DNA of 19,989 bases from UMGS1613 sp045636225 (GCA_045636225.1 JAZTXB010000050.1:1-19989); one strand, 5' to 3'; numbered from the stretch's first letter, positions 12,167-19,075 are shown. Program-made: numbers and translations. The notes: generated from the sequence alone by a model not told the origin.

Positions 12167-13513
12167 ATGACGGAACTTGCTTATTCCCTACATTTAGGTA
12201 GTGATAAAAATAGAAAAAATATATCTAAGCAAAATGGAAAAAATAATTTAAGTAAAACAACTTCTTTACCGAATAATGCAATTCAAAATGTAAGACAACT
12301 ATCAAAAGTAGATAAACATAATTATAGAAAATACGATAATGAACAAGAACTAATTGAAATAATTAGAGGTACTTCTTCGCCACTGGAAGATGTTAAACAA
12401 CTTTATTTAGATGAATTTGAAGATGCTAGACTTGAATATAATTCTAAACAATCTAGACCTAGTCGTATGATAGATAATTATTTTGATAATGTTTCTAATA
12501 ACGAGAAAAAAGATCTAGCATGTGAAATTATTATTGAGCTTGGAGATAAAGAATATTGGGATACTAAAGATACTGAGTTTAAAAGTAGAATGTCAGAAGT
12601 TTATAGAAAACAAGTTAATGATTTAGAATTATTAGTTCCTAATTTTAAAGTAGTTAGTGCTATAATACATTATGATGAAACAAGTCCACATATGCATATT
12701 GTCGGTGTTCCAATTAAATATAAAAATAAAAATGGTATGGAAAAACAAGTTGGTAAATCAGATGTATTTACCAAAGAATCTTTAATTACATTACAAAATA
12801 AAATGAGAACTTTATGTATTGAAGAGTTTAATCAAGAATATAATTTAGATTCAACTTTAAAGAAAAAACAAAAAGGAAGAAATATGGATATTCATGTTTC
12901 TGATATGAATAACTATATTGCGCTAAAAAAACAACTTGAAAAGAACAATAAAAATTTAGAAAAAGCAAACAAAAAATCTCTAGAACTAAAACAAAATTCT
13001 AAAGATATAAAAGATAAAATTGATAAACTTAAAACATCTAAATTAAATAAAGAAAATTACATTTTATCTAAATCAGATAAAGATACGATTATCGACTTTA
13101 TCAATCAAGTTGATAATACCAATAAAGAATATGATAAAATTCAAAACTTATCTAATACCTTAACCAATGTTGATGAACAAATTAAAGAAAAAGATAAAAC
13201 TATTAAAACTCTTACCGAAAACAACAAAGCACTTACTTTAAGAGTTAAAACTTTAAACAATAATATCAAAGAAAAAGATAATGAAATTTCTTTCTTAAAA
13301 TCAAAAATAAGCAGTTTAAAAAATACGATTGATTATTGGAAAGATAAATTTGATAAATTAATATCGTTCTTATATAGCAAACTTCATAATTGGTATGATA
13401 AAGATGATAAATATATTGATGTTGTTAATGATATGTATGAAGATAATGTTTTAGATGATGATGACATTAAAGATTTAAAATTAAGCAAAGAAAAAGATGA
13501 TTATGAGCGTTAA
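12167..13513 (+). CDS. MobV-family relaxase (Mob/Pre)
   Basis: This 448-aa mobilization relaxase nicks oriT and leads the strand to a recipient, using a conjugation apparatus supplied by another element. Motif I is H51-N-Y-R54 (HNxR, catalytic His in pMV158 MobM). The metal-binding motif is H168-Y-D-E-T-S-P-H-M-H177. Residues from about 250 to 400 form a Lys/Glu/Asn-rich coiled coil, followed by an acidic tail. The frame is open from ATG 12119, but ATG 12167 is chosen since AAAGGAGG sits 7 nt before it and the longer form would translate through an oriT hairpin. The stop lies in the loop of a shared terminator. It has no type IV secretion genes nearby. Confidence 0.92.
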   Translation: MTELAYSLHLGSDKNRKNISKQNGKNNLSKTTSLPNNAIQNVRQLSKVDKHNYRKYDNEQELIEIIRGTSSPLEDVKQLYLDEFEDARLEYNSKQSRPSRMIDNYFDNVSNNEKKDLACEIIIELGDKEYWDTKDTEFKSRMSEVYRKQVNDLELLVPNFKVVSAIIHYDETSPHMHIVGVPIKYKNKNGMEKQVGKSDVFTKESLITLQNKMRTLCIEEFNQEYNLDSTLKKKQKGRNMDIHVSDMNNYIALKKQLEKNNKNLEKANKKSLELKQNSKDIKDKIDKLKTSKLNKENYILSKSDKDTIIDFINQVDNTNKEYDKIQNLSNTLTNVDEQIKEKDKTIKTLTENNKALTLRVKTLNNNIKEKDNEISFLKSKISSLKNTIDYWKDKFDKLISFLYSKLHNWYDKDDKYIDVVNDMYEDNVLDDDDIKDLKLSKEKDDYER

Positions 13514-13532
13514 TACTTTTAATCATCTTTTT
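13491..13532. terminator. Bidirectional terminator between the relaxase and the cargo module
   Basis: Arms AAAAAGATGATTA (13491-13503) and TAATCATCTTTTT (13520-13532) pair perfectly with a 16-nt loop that contains the MobV stop (13511-13513). T-runs on both strands let it serve both convergent genes. Confidence 0.85.
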
Positions 13533-13536
13533 AAAT

Positions 13537-14520
13537 TTATTTTACTTGTTTATCAATTCTAGTTTCAATACGTTTTACTAATTTTATACTTGATTCGACT
13601 TCATTAGTTGTGCGTTCAGTAAATTCAGATAGTTTTTTAACATCGCTATTAGAAGAAAGACAATATCTTCCTGCATGAATAACTTTACTAATTGTTATTA
13701 ATGCTTCATTTATATTTTCTTCATTAGAAATTGTTTCTCTAATAGTGTCCCCAACAATTTTAATTATTTTTTTAGGTTCATCAGCTAATTTTACACTATC
13801 TTCAAGACTACTTACTTCACCTAAAGGATATAATTTATTAACCCTTTGTTGTAAATTTGTTGATAGCGGCATTTGTTCTTTTCCAAATAAACTAAATCCA
13901 TAATCATCACCAAGAGAAATTCCAAACTCTGCTAAAATAGATAACATTGTTTGAACTTTTATATTAATATCTTTACTAGTGAAATTAGGGTTTTCATTAT
14001 AGAATAATTTATATATTTCTATTAATGCTTTATCATCTGTATCTAAAACAATAGCTTTAGTATTTTTTAAATAATAAATTTGCTTCATGATTTCAGTTAT
14101 TTCTTTAGAGACTAATTCAATGCCAGGATAATCTGCTACATCTGTTTCGTGATTATTATAATCTAATTTTATACCATTAGTTGGCTCATATTTAATTTTA
14201 TATCTATCATAATATTCACTATTTTCTTCTCTTTTACTTCTTTCGTATAGGAACAAATTAGAATTATCATATTTAACAAGTTCTGAACCTTTTTCATCTT
14301 GATAAAAAATAACTAATAACTTTTCTTCACAATCTTTCAATATTGTTCTTACAATTCTAACATTTTCTATCATATAATTATGTCTATGATTATTTATAAA
14401 ATCTTCTAATAATGCATCAATCTTATCTAAATCAGCATTATCACTTGGAATACCATTAAATCTAACTTCTATACTACCTTTAGTAAAATTTAATGTTTTT
14501 CTAATACTTATTGGTTTCAT
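13537..14520 (-). CDS. Partner protein of the PIN-like module, unknown fold
   Basis: This 327-aa soluble protein is of no family I recognise. An N-terminal part (about 1-130) alternates strands and helices, including V-R-F-N-G-I-P and the sequence K-L-L-V-I-F-Y-Q-D-E-K-G. The middle and C-terminal parts are helical, with L-V-S-K-E-I-T-E-I-M-K-Q-I-Y-Y and a C-terminal helix V-E-S-S-I-K-L-V-K-R-I-E-T-R. No catalytic motif, signal peptide or membrane segment is seen. The frame opens at ATG 14526, but AAGGAGG would then be 1 nt away; ATG 14518-14520 has ideal spacing (7 nt). It lies 65 bp behind the 642-aa gene on the same strand, with its own promoter in the gap, and ends in the bidirectional terminator shared with MobV. 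Confidence 0.7.
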   Translation of the reverse strand: MKPISIRKTLNFTKGSIEVRFNGIPSDNADLDKIDALLEDFINNHRHNYMIENVRIVRTILKDCEEKLLVIFYQDEKGSELVKYDNSNLFLYERSKREENSEYYDRYKIKYEPTNGIKLDYNNHETDVADYPGIELVSKEITEIMKQIYYLKNTKAIVLDTDDKALIEIYKLFYNENPNFTSKDINIKVQTMLSILAEFGISLGDDYGFSLFGKEQMPLSTNLQQRVNKLYPLGEVSSLEDSVKLADEPKKIIKIVGDTIRETISNEENINEALITISKVIHAGRYCLSSNSDVKKLSEFTERTTNEVESSIKLVKRIETRIDKQVK

Positions 14521-14545
14521 CAACATTCCTCCTTGATTGCTATAT

Positions 14546-14574
14546 ATAGTATCATAAATAAGTTCAAATTACAA
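14546..14574 (-). promoter_or_regulatory. Promoter of the 327-aa gene
   Basis: The minus strand has -35 TTGTAA (14569-14574), 17-bp spacer, -10 TACTAT (14546-14551) with an extended TGA. The -35 is covered by an inverted repeat ATTACAA/TTGTAAT. Confidence 0.65.
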
Positions 14575-14585
14575 GTTTTGTAATT
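14569..14585. repeat. Inverted repeat over the -35 box (candidate operator)
   Basis: ATTACAA and TTGTAAT flank a 3-nt centre. One arm includes the -35 box TTGTAA. No T-run follows, so it is a poor terminator and a reasonable operator candidate. It lies in the 65-bp gap between the two cargo genes; the edges may be off by a base or two. Confidence 0.5.
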
Positions 14586-16514
14586 TTATTCGTATTTTTC
14601 CATAATCTTTTTTGTTGCTTTTGTGATGTAATCTCTTTTTTTGTTTTTACAATAGGTATCTATTTTTTTTAAAATAAATTTTGATCTAGGCGATAACATA
14701 TCAATTAAACTAATTAGATTAATTAATAATAATACACCAGCAATAATAAAATTATCAGTAGTTATTATAGAATATACTATTGCATATATTCCTAGGATTA
14801 AGATTAGAAAAAATAATATATAATATATTGTTTTTAAAATCTTTATATTCTTATTAAAATCACTTTCTGCTTTTTGTTCGGCTTCCTCAATAAATTTCTT
14901 TTGAATAGACAATTCTTTTTTTAAATTTCTTTCTTTTGTATCTTCTAATTCTTTTTTTATTGATTCAATTTCTTTATCTCTCTTGGTTAAAAAATCTAAT
15001 AAAGTTTCTTTTGTAACAAGTTCTGAATCATTTTTTATTGAATCTACAAATCCACTAGATTTTAAGTAATTTTTTGTTAAACAATTACTAACATTCTCCA
15101 AATTTCTTATGGAACCGTCTTTTTTTATTGATTCAAATATTTTTGTCGCTTTACACATTATCTCATCTGTAGCATTAGTTGCAGCCAAAGCATTTTCAAC
15201 AAGTCTTAATTTAGGTAAATCTGCATTATTTTCAAAATCCTTAAACCATAAAATTGTTGTTAAATCTAAATCGTCTATAACTAATCCTATATCTGTTTCA
15301 AACAATTCAGGCATAATTTCCCTTGATGCAGATTTTAAGTATTGATATGTTGTAACAAAAATATGGGTACAGTTTTCTATCTTTGTTATTTTTTTACCTC
15401 TTCTTAACATATTTATAGCACAAACAGAATTAACATCGTTTGTGATAGAGTTAGGATTTATATACTGATTATTTTTTTCTTTATGAGCTGTAAGTTTTTC
15501 TTCTAATGTTTTAACATCAATTACATCTTTATATCTATCCCTTGTAAAATCTGGAGTATCAACTATATTTATATGTTTATCTTTAAAAATATCTTCTAAA
15601 GACGAAATAATTAAATCAACTTGTCCTTCTGAATATTTTTCTTTATCAAAATATTCTAAAGTCATTTCTTTGTTTTTATTTATATTTATTTTGTAATAGT
15701 ATAATATATTTCTTACTTCTATAAAAGTATGATTAAAACAATTTATAGTTGCACCATATTTAACCAATAAATCATACAATTCTTTAGCACTCTCATTTTC
15801 TTCATCACTTTTATATCCTAGAACTCTTAAAATGAATGCCGCATCTAAATAACAATTTAGTTTTTTTAAACTAGCCTTATTATCATTTTCTATTTGTAGA
15901 TAAATAGCATTAGCTATCATATAACCTTCAATAATTCTTAATATTAATTTAAATATATCAGAATTTTTTTCATTTTCCCTGCATATAAATTCACCAATCA
16001 AATAGTTAGTAACATCAGTTTTCCTTTCAATTTTTTTAACAATATTTATATTTTCATAAGCATTATATCCATAACTAGAAATAAAATTTCCAAAATATAC
16101 CTCTGCATCAATTTCTGTTATATCTTCATTTAATTCTTTTTTCAAATATTTTGTAATTGCACTAATAACTTTAGATGTTTCTAGTTTTGCTATATTTAAT
16201 CTATCTTCAAATTCTTTAGCATCTTCCTTTAAATCTTTTGTTAAAATAAATTTTTTGTTTTCTAATTTTAAAAGATTTCTACGTTTCATTCGATTTAAAA
16301 CAATCTTTAATACTGCGTGAGGGAATTTATTAAAGCAAAACTTTTCTTTCATTTGTTTGATTATATATTCTTCGTCTATTAAATCATTTACCTTAAATTT
16401 ATTAAAAATAATATTACTAACGAATGGAATAACTAATTCAATATTATCCTTATGTGAATCATCCCAAATTGCTGTTAATACAGCAGTACTTATTAATGCA
16501 TTATCATTTTTCAT
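14586..16514 (-). CDS. Large protein with possible PIN-like nuclease core and membrane anchor
   Basis: This 642-aa protein matches no named family I know. Residues about 45-95 resemble a winged-helix region. Residues 218-425 look PIN-like: L-D224-A-A-F-I-L, F-I-E266-V-R-N-I-L, N-D360-V-N-S-V-C-A-I-N-M-L, then H-I-F-V-T-T and L-V-I-D-D-L-D-L-T-T. The candidate acidic triad is D224, E266, D360. A charged coiled coil (about 508-552) leads to two membrane helices (about 562-584 and 588-606) and a basic tail, so the nuclease part would hang from the inner membrane face. ATG 16512-16514 follows GAGGTGG closely. An extended -10 promoter lies upstream. It is cargo of the mobilizable element. The nuclease assignment is inference from pattern, not alignment. 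Confidence 0.65.
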   Translation of the reverse strand: MKNDNALISTAVLTAIWDDSHKDNIELVIPFVSNIIFNKFKVNDLIDEEYIIKQMKEKFCFNKFPHAVLKIVLNRMKRRNLLKLENKKFILTKDLKEDAKEFEDRLNIAKLETSKVISAITKYLKKELNEDITEIDAEVYFGNFISSYGYNAYENINIVKKIERKTDVTNYLIGEFICRENEKNSDIFKLILRIIEGYMIANAIYLQIENDNKASLKKLNCYLDAAFILRVLGYKSDEENESAKELYDLLVKYGATINCFNHTFIEVRNILYYYKININKNKEMTLEYFDKEKYSEGQVDLIISSLEDIFKDKHINIVDTPDFTRDRYKDVIDVKTLEEKLTAHKEKNNQYINPNSITNDVNSVCAINMLRRGKKITKIENCTHIFVTTYQYLKSASREIMPELFETDIGLVIDDLDLTTILWFKDFENNADLPKLRLVENALAATNATDEIMCKATKIFESIKKDGSIRNLENVSNCLTKNYLKSSGFVDSIKNDSELVTKETLLDFLTKRDKEIESIKKELEDTKERNLKKELSIQKKFIEEAEQKAESDFNKNIKILKTIYYILFFLILILGIYAIVYSIITTDNFIIAGVLLLINLISLIDMLSPRSKFILKKIDTYCKNKKRDYITKATKKIMEKYE

Positions 16515-16555
16515 ATATCCACCTCGCTATCTCCACCAAGATTTTAACTAAGTAA

Positions 16556-16564
16556 ATTATATCA
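16556..16564 (-). promoter_or_regulatory. Promoter of the 642-aa gene
   Basis: The minus strand reads TGATATAAT, a perfect -10 (16556-16561) with an extended TGn; no good -35. It is back to back with the promoter at 16623-16631. Confidence 0.6.
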
Positions 16565-16622
16565 TGAAATAGCCTTTTTTTTAAGAATTTATAAGAAAAA
16601 TGTCGAAAAAAATTAAAATTGA

Positions 16623-16631
16623 TGATATAAT
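16623..16631 (+). promoter_or_regulatory. Promoter of the candidate small RNA
   Basis: TGATATAAT: perfect -10 (16626-16631) with an extended TGA; a weak -35 TCGAAA-like sequence lies about 17 bp upstream. Start is near 16638. Confidence 0.55.
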
Positions 16632-16637
16632 ATTTAT

Positions 16638-16735
16638 AGAAATTAGTTATTTATTAACTGATTACTTAGGTTTCGGATATACTATATCATCGTACCATAG
16701 GTTTTTAAAAAGTCTTGAGTCCAAGACTTTTTCTT
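16638..16735 (+). ncRNA. Candidate small RNA divergent from the PIN-like module
   Basis: The stretch between the promoter at 16623-16631 and a strong terminator (16707-16732) has no ORF with a start and ribosome site. It would give an RNA of about 95 nt. Internal inverted repeats include GTTA/TAAC and GATAT/ATATC. It matches no RNA family I know. Its location, beside a likely toxic cargo module, suggests a regulatory or guide/antitoxin role, which is speculation. Confidence 0.45.
16707..16732 (+). terminator. Terminator of the candidate small RNA
   Basis: AAAAAGTCTT/AAGACTTTTT (16707-16716, 16723-16732) with a 6-nt loop and T-rich tail. Confidence 0.85.
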
Positions 16736-16743
16736 TATTTTAC

Positions 16744-16764
16744 AAGGGATTTCATCCCTTTTTT
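16744..16764 (+). terminator. Second tandem terminator
   Basis: AAGGGAT/ATCCCTT (16744-16750, 16754-16760) with loop TTC and a run of T to 16764. It follows the first terminator by 12 nt and insulates the cassettes to its right. Confidence 0.8.
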
Positions 16765-16819
16765 ATTTTATTATTTTAGACCCATTTTTTACTCATTTTG
16801 GGGAATCTTTGATGAAAAT

Positions 16820-16853
16820 AAGTCCAAAAACAAGTCCAAAATAAGACCAAATA
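16820..16853 (+). repeat. AAGWCCAAAA array 1
   Basis: Three copies of AAGTCC or AAGACC followed by A-rich sequence start at 16820, 16832 and 16843. Similar arrays are at 18234 and 19777, all in the same orientation. Confidence 0.6.
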
Positions 16854-16901
16854 ATTCTAGCACTCTACTTTATCAATAAAAATAATGTTTTTACAAAAAT
16901 T

Positions 16902-16927
16902 GATGTAGACTTAATGCATCGCTACCA
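16902..16927 (+). other. tRNA-Met fossil / candidate right attachment site
   Basis: TCGCTACCA at 16919-16927 repeats the last nine bases of tRNA-Met (9418-9426) and is followed by ATAAG, against TAAGG after the tRNA. A few bases before it, GATGTAG copies the tRNA 5' end (GGCGATGTAG). Together they look like an acceptor stem with the middle of the tRNA missing. No function as a tRNA is possible. It may mark an old integration at the tRNA 3' end. The rest of 16765-17010 holds no gene that I can see. Confidence 0.5.
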
Positions 16928-17013
16928 ATAAGTTTAAATAAAAAATTATTATTAAAATAATGTTTTTTGTTTATAACATTATAAACTTTTTTGATTCATA
17001 TTCTTAAATTATA

Positions 17014-17022
17014 TGTTATAAT
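17014..17022 (+). promoter_or_regulatory. Promoter of the P-loop ATPase gene
   Basis: TGTTATAAT: perfect -10 (17017-17022) with an extended TGn. A TTGATT at 16991 is 20 bp upstream, too far for a normal -35. Confidence 0.6.
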
Positions 17023-17044
17023 ATTTTACACAGGAGGTTTTTGT

Positions 17045-17860
17045 ATGACAAATAATAAAAATTTTATTTATCATTATACTTCAAATGATGATGGTAGTGA
17101 TTATATATTAGAAGTCCCATGTTATAAAATAATCAAAAAAATTAATGGTAATGACTTTAGAAAAATTTTTGTAGTAGATATACGTAATTTAAAACATTGT
17201 GAAGAAATCTTTAAAAATTTTGATAATTTTCAAACACAATTATTAGCAGACGAATTTTTCTCTTTACCTAAAGATACAAAATACCCTATTACTTTATCAT
17301 TATACTTTTTAAATGATAATAATAAAATTATGAATTATCGAGATATATTATATGATTATCATTTTGCATTGAAAGATTTTATTAGTGTTGATGAATATAA
17401 TAAAATTATAAGTAGTAAACAAGATTTGAAAGTTCCAAATAGAGATTTAACTTATAATTATGATAAAAATAAGATACAAACTAGTAATTTTAATCTATTA
17501 TATGGATTAAATGGTAGTGGTAAAACTAGATTTTTAAAAAATATGTCATCTAAAAAAGATTTACCTTTATTTTTATTAAATCAAAAATTTGATGATGAAA
17601 ACAGATTACTTTCTAGTTCTTCTCAATATTTAGAAAATTTATCAAAAATAATTGATTATTGTCAAACTCAAAACATTCCACTTTTATTAGATGATTTATG
17701 TTGGTATTCTTTTGATGGAAGAAACCAAATAAAAGTTATTGATGCATTATATGATTATTCTCATAATAATGATGTGTTTTTTACATCATCCCAAAATCGT
17801 ATAAAACAATTGGTAAAAACACGTTCACACAATCCTAATATTATTGACTTTAATAAATAA
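17045..17860 (+). CDS. Compact P-loop ATPase, ABC/AAA-like, unknown function
   Basis: This 271-aa protein has a Walker A motif G-L-N-G-S-G-K-T at 154-161 and a Walker B-like I-P-L-L-L-D-D near 211-217, only about 55 residues later. F-F-T-S-S-Q-N-R (about 245-252) could be the switch segment. The N-terminal 140 residues are not a known domain to me. No ABC signature, coiled coil or nuclease domain is present, so it is a minimal relative of the OLD/AAA15-type ATPases. The frame is open from 16991, but ATG 17045 follows AGGAGG by 7 nt and the earlier start would precede the promoter. It is followed immediately by the TA2 locus. Such ATPases are common in defence islands; a role here is unproven. 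Confidence 0.75.
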   Translation: MTNNKNFIYHYTSNDDGSDYILEVPCYKIIKKINGNDFRKIFVVDIRNLKHCEEIFKNFDNFQTQLLADEFFSLPKDTKYPITLSLYFLNDNNKIMNYRDILYDYHFALKDFISVDEYNKIISSKQDLKVPNRDLTYNYDKNKIQTSNFNLLYGLNGSGKTRFLKNMSSKKDLPLFLLNQKFDDENRLLSSSSQYLENLSKIIDYCQTQNIPLLLDDLCWYSFDGRNQIKVIDALYDYSHNNDVFFTSSQNRIKQLVKTRSHNPNIIDFNK

Positions 17861-17875
17861 ATAGAATTTTTAAAC

Positions 17876-17904
17876 TTGCACTTTTAATATATTTATGATA
17901 TATT
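17876..17904 (+). promoter_or_regulatory. TA2 antitoxin RNA promoter
   Basis: -35 TTGCAC (17876-17881), 17-bp spacer, -10 TATATT (17899-17904) with an extended TGA, matching the TA1 promoter. Confidence 0.75.
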
Positions 17905-17910
17905 AAATAT

Positions 17911-18024
17911 GTCAAGGAAACTTGCATATAATAAAAAAGGATACATTTGAATCTTGCGGATCAAATGCATTCCCTTATTGGATGACATCTGAAATCAACA
18001 GTTGTTGAAATCAGATGTTTTTAT
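17911..18024 (+). ncRNA. TA2 antitoxin antisense RNA
   Basis: This predicted RNA of about 113 nt has an upstream AAGGAAACTTGCATATAATA segment shared with TA1. It has an internal hairpin GGATACATTTGA/TCAAATGCATTCC (about 17939-17973) and ends at an intrinsic terminator with arms ACATCTGA/TCAGATGT (17985-17992, 18011-18018) plus TTTTT. TCAAATGCAT (17961-17970) recurs as TCAAATGTAT at 18152-18161 in direct orientation, inside the toxin leader, so antisense RNA and toxin mRNA can pair there as well as at the overlapping 3' ends. Confidence 0.65.
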
Positions 18025-18101
18025 TATTTAAATAGTAAGGTGATTACTATAAAAAATAACAGTAGAATTATAATAAATTGAGATAATTCTCTTTTTGTCA
18101 T
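18024..18101 (-). CDS. TA2 small hydrophobic toxin-like peptide (25 aa)
   Basis: This 25-aa peptide starts M-T-K-R-E-L-S-Q and continues as one hydrophobic helix rich in Ile, Leu and Phe, ending in Lys. Compare TA1: M-S-K-K-D-F then a Leu/Ile/Phe helix. ATG 18099-18101 follows AAAGGTGGTGG at about 9 nt. The stop TAA (18024-18026) abuts the terminator of the antisense RNA. The 5' leader contains ATATCAGATG, which can pair with the CATCTGATT at the 3' end of the same mRNA, a long-range fold used by known type I toxins to keep the ribosome site closed until processing. It is a probable membrane toxin by analogy; no toxicity is shown. Confidence 0.7.
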   Translation of the reverse strand: MTKRELSQFIIILLLFFIVITLLFK

Positions 18102-18169
18102 AATTAACCACCACCTTTCTTTTTCAAGAAAGGGAAAGCATCTGATATTTTTCAAATGTATCCATTAAC

Positions 18170-18198
18170 ATTATATCAAACATACATCCATATATCAA
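18170..18198 (-). promoter_or_regulatory. TA2 toxin mRNA promoter
   Basis: The minus strand has -35 TTGATA (18193-18198), 17-bp spacer and -10 TATAAT (18170-18175) with an extended TGA. It is nearly identical in layout and flanks to 4727-4755. Confidence 0.8.
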
Positions 18199-18233
18199 TA
18201 GTATATGTTTGTTTTTTTGTTCTTTTTGAAAAC

Positions 18234-18277
18234 AAGACCAAAAACAAGTCCAAAATAAGTCCAAAAAAGTCCAAAAA
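18234..18277 (+). repeat. AAGWCCAAAA array 2
   Basis: Four copies start at 18234, 18246, 18257 and 18267 (spacing 12, 11, 10). The array lies directly after the TA2 toxin promoter, as does a single copy at 4792 after TA1. Confidence 0.65.
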
Positions 18278-18286
18278 AAATTAAAC

Positions 18287-18324
18287 AAAAAAATAACTAC
18301 AAATTTTATAGTAGCTATTTTTTT
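18287..18324. terminator. Bidirectional terminator after the lipoprotein operon
   Basis: AAAAAAATAACTAC (18287-18300) and GTAGCTATTTTTTT (18311-18324) pair with one mismatch. T-runs exist on both strands. On the minus strand it closes the lipoprotein operon. Confidence 0.75.
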
Positions 18325-18355
18325 GTGTAAACTAAAATTTTTTGTAAATGTAAAG

Positions 18356-19075
18356 TTAATTTATTTTTTCATTAATTTGTTCATTTATGTCCTTTGTCGT
18401 TTCTCTAAATTCAACTATGGTGCTATTTTCAAAAATTGATTTAATATTATCACTTATTTCATCTACATCTTCATTAATCATAAATTCAAATTCATAAGTT
18501 TTACCTTCCTCTAAATATACTAATTTACGACTATTAATAATAACTTCATTTAAAACATTATCATTTCCTTTTAATTTTATTTGGTAGTCGTTATAGCCAA
18601 CATATTCAATTTCTTCTATATAATATGTTCTTATAAATGTATAATTATTATCTTTGCAAAAATTATTTTTAAATCCCATTTTTACATTACCAATATAAAC
18701 GTCCTCATTACCATCATACGTATGACATTTCAAAAGTGATAAAGTTCCGTTTTTATCTATTTCAAATTTTTCTCCAACATAATTAGTAACCGATTCATTT
18801 TCAATTGTTTTGAATGGTAAAAATTCTATAATATTTTCTATTGCATTTTTATTTTTCTTTATATAACTTTTTAAATCAATTGATTTATCATTAATATTTA
18901 CTTTTATATTATTGATGCAATATGTATAAATATTTATATTATCTTTTGTTATTAATAGTTCTGGTTTTCTATTGCAATCATCTATATTTGTAAAAGTTAT
19001 ATTTGAAATATTATTATCTTTATTGCATCCAGTTATACAAATAATTAAAATTAATAAAATTAATATTTTTTTCAT
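18356..19075 (-). CDS. Lipoprotein of unknown function
   Basis: This 239-aa exported lipoprotein has a signal peptide M-K-K-I-L-I-L-L with hydrophobic core and lipobox I-T-G-C17, so it would be lipid-anchored on the outer face of the membrane. The mature part is Asn/Asp/Ile-rich with probable beta structure and four or five further Cys (including residues near 34, 54, 119 and 138), some of which could form disulfides. A helical C-terminus is likely. I recognise no family. ATG 19073-19075 follows AAGGAGA. It is the third gene of a short minus-strand operon with two small membrane proteins (21 bp gap), and ends before a bidirectional terminator. It could work at the cell surface with them. Confidence 0.75.
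   Translation of the reverse strand: MKKILILLILIICITGCNKDNNISNITFTNIDDCNRKPELLITKDNINIYTYCINNIKVNINDKSIDLKSYIKKNKNAIENIIEFLPFKTIENESVTNYVGEKFEIDKNGTLSLLKCHTYDGNEDVYIGNVKMGFKNNFCKDNNYTFIRTYYIEEIEYVGYNDYQIKLKGNDNVLNEVIINSRKLVYLEEGKTYEFEFMINEDVDEISDNIKSIFENSTIVEFRETTKDINEQINEKIN

Noticed and set aside
16638..16735. Type III toxin-antitoxin RNA
   Set aside because: The candidate RNA has no tandem repeats and the neighbouring protein does not resemble ToxN.
16820..18277. AAGWCCAAAA arrays as a CRISPR
   Set aside because: The copies are 10-12 bp apart with no unique spacers of constant length, and no cas genes are present.
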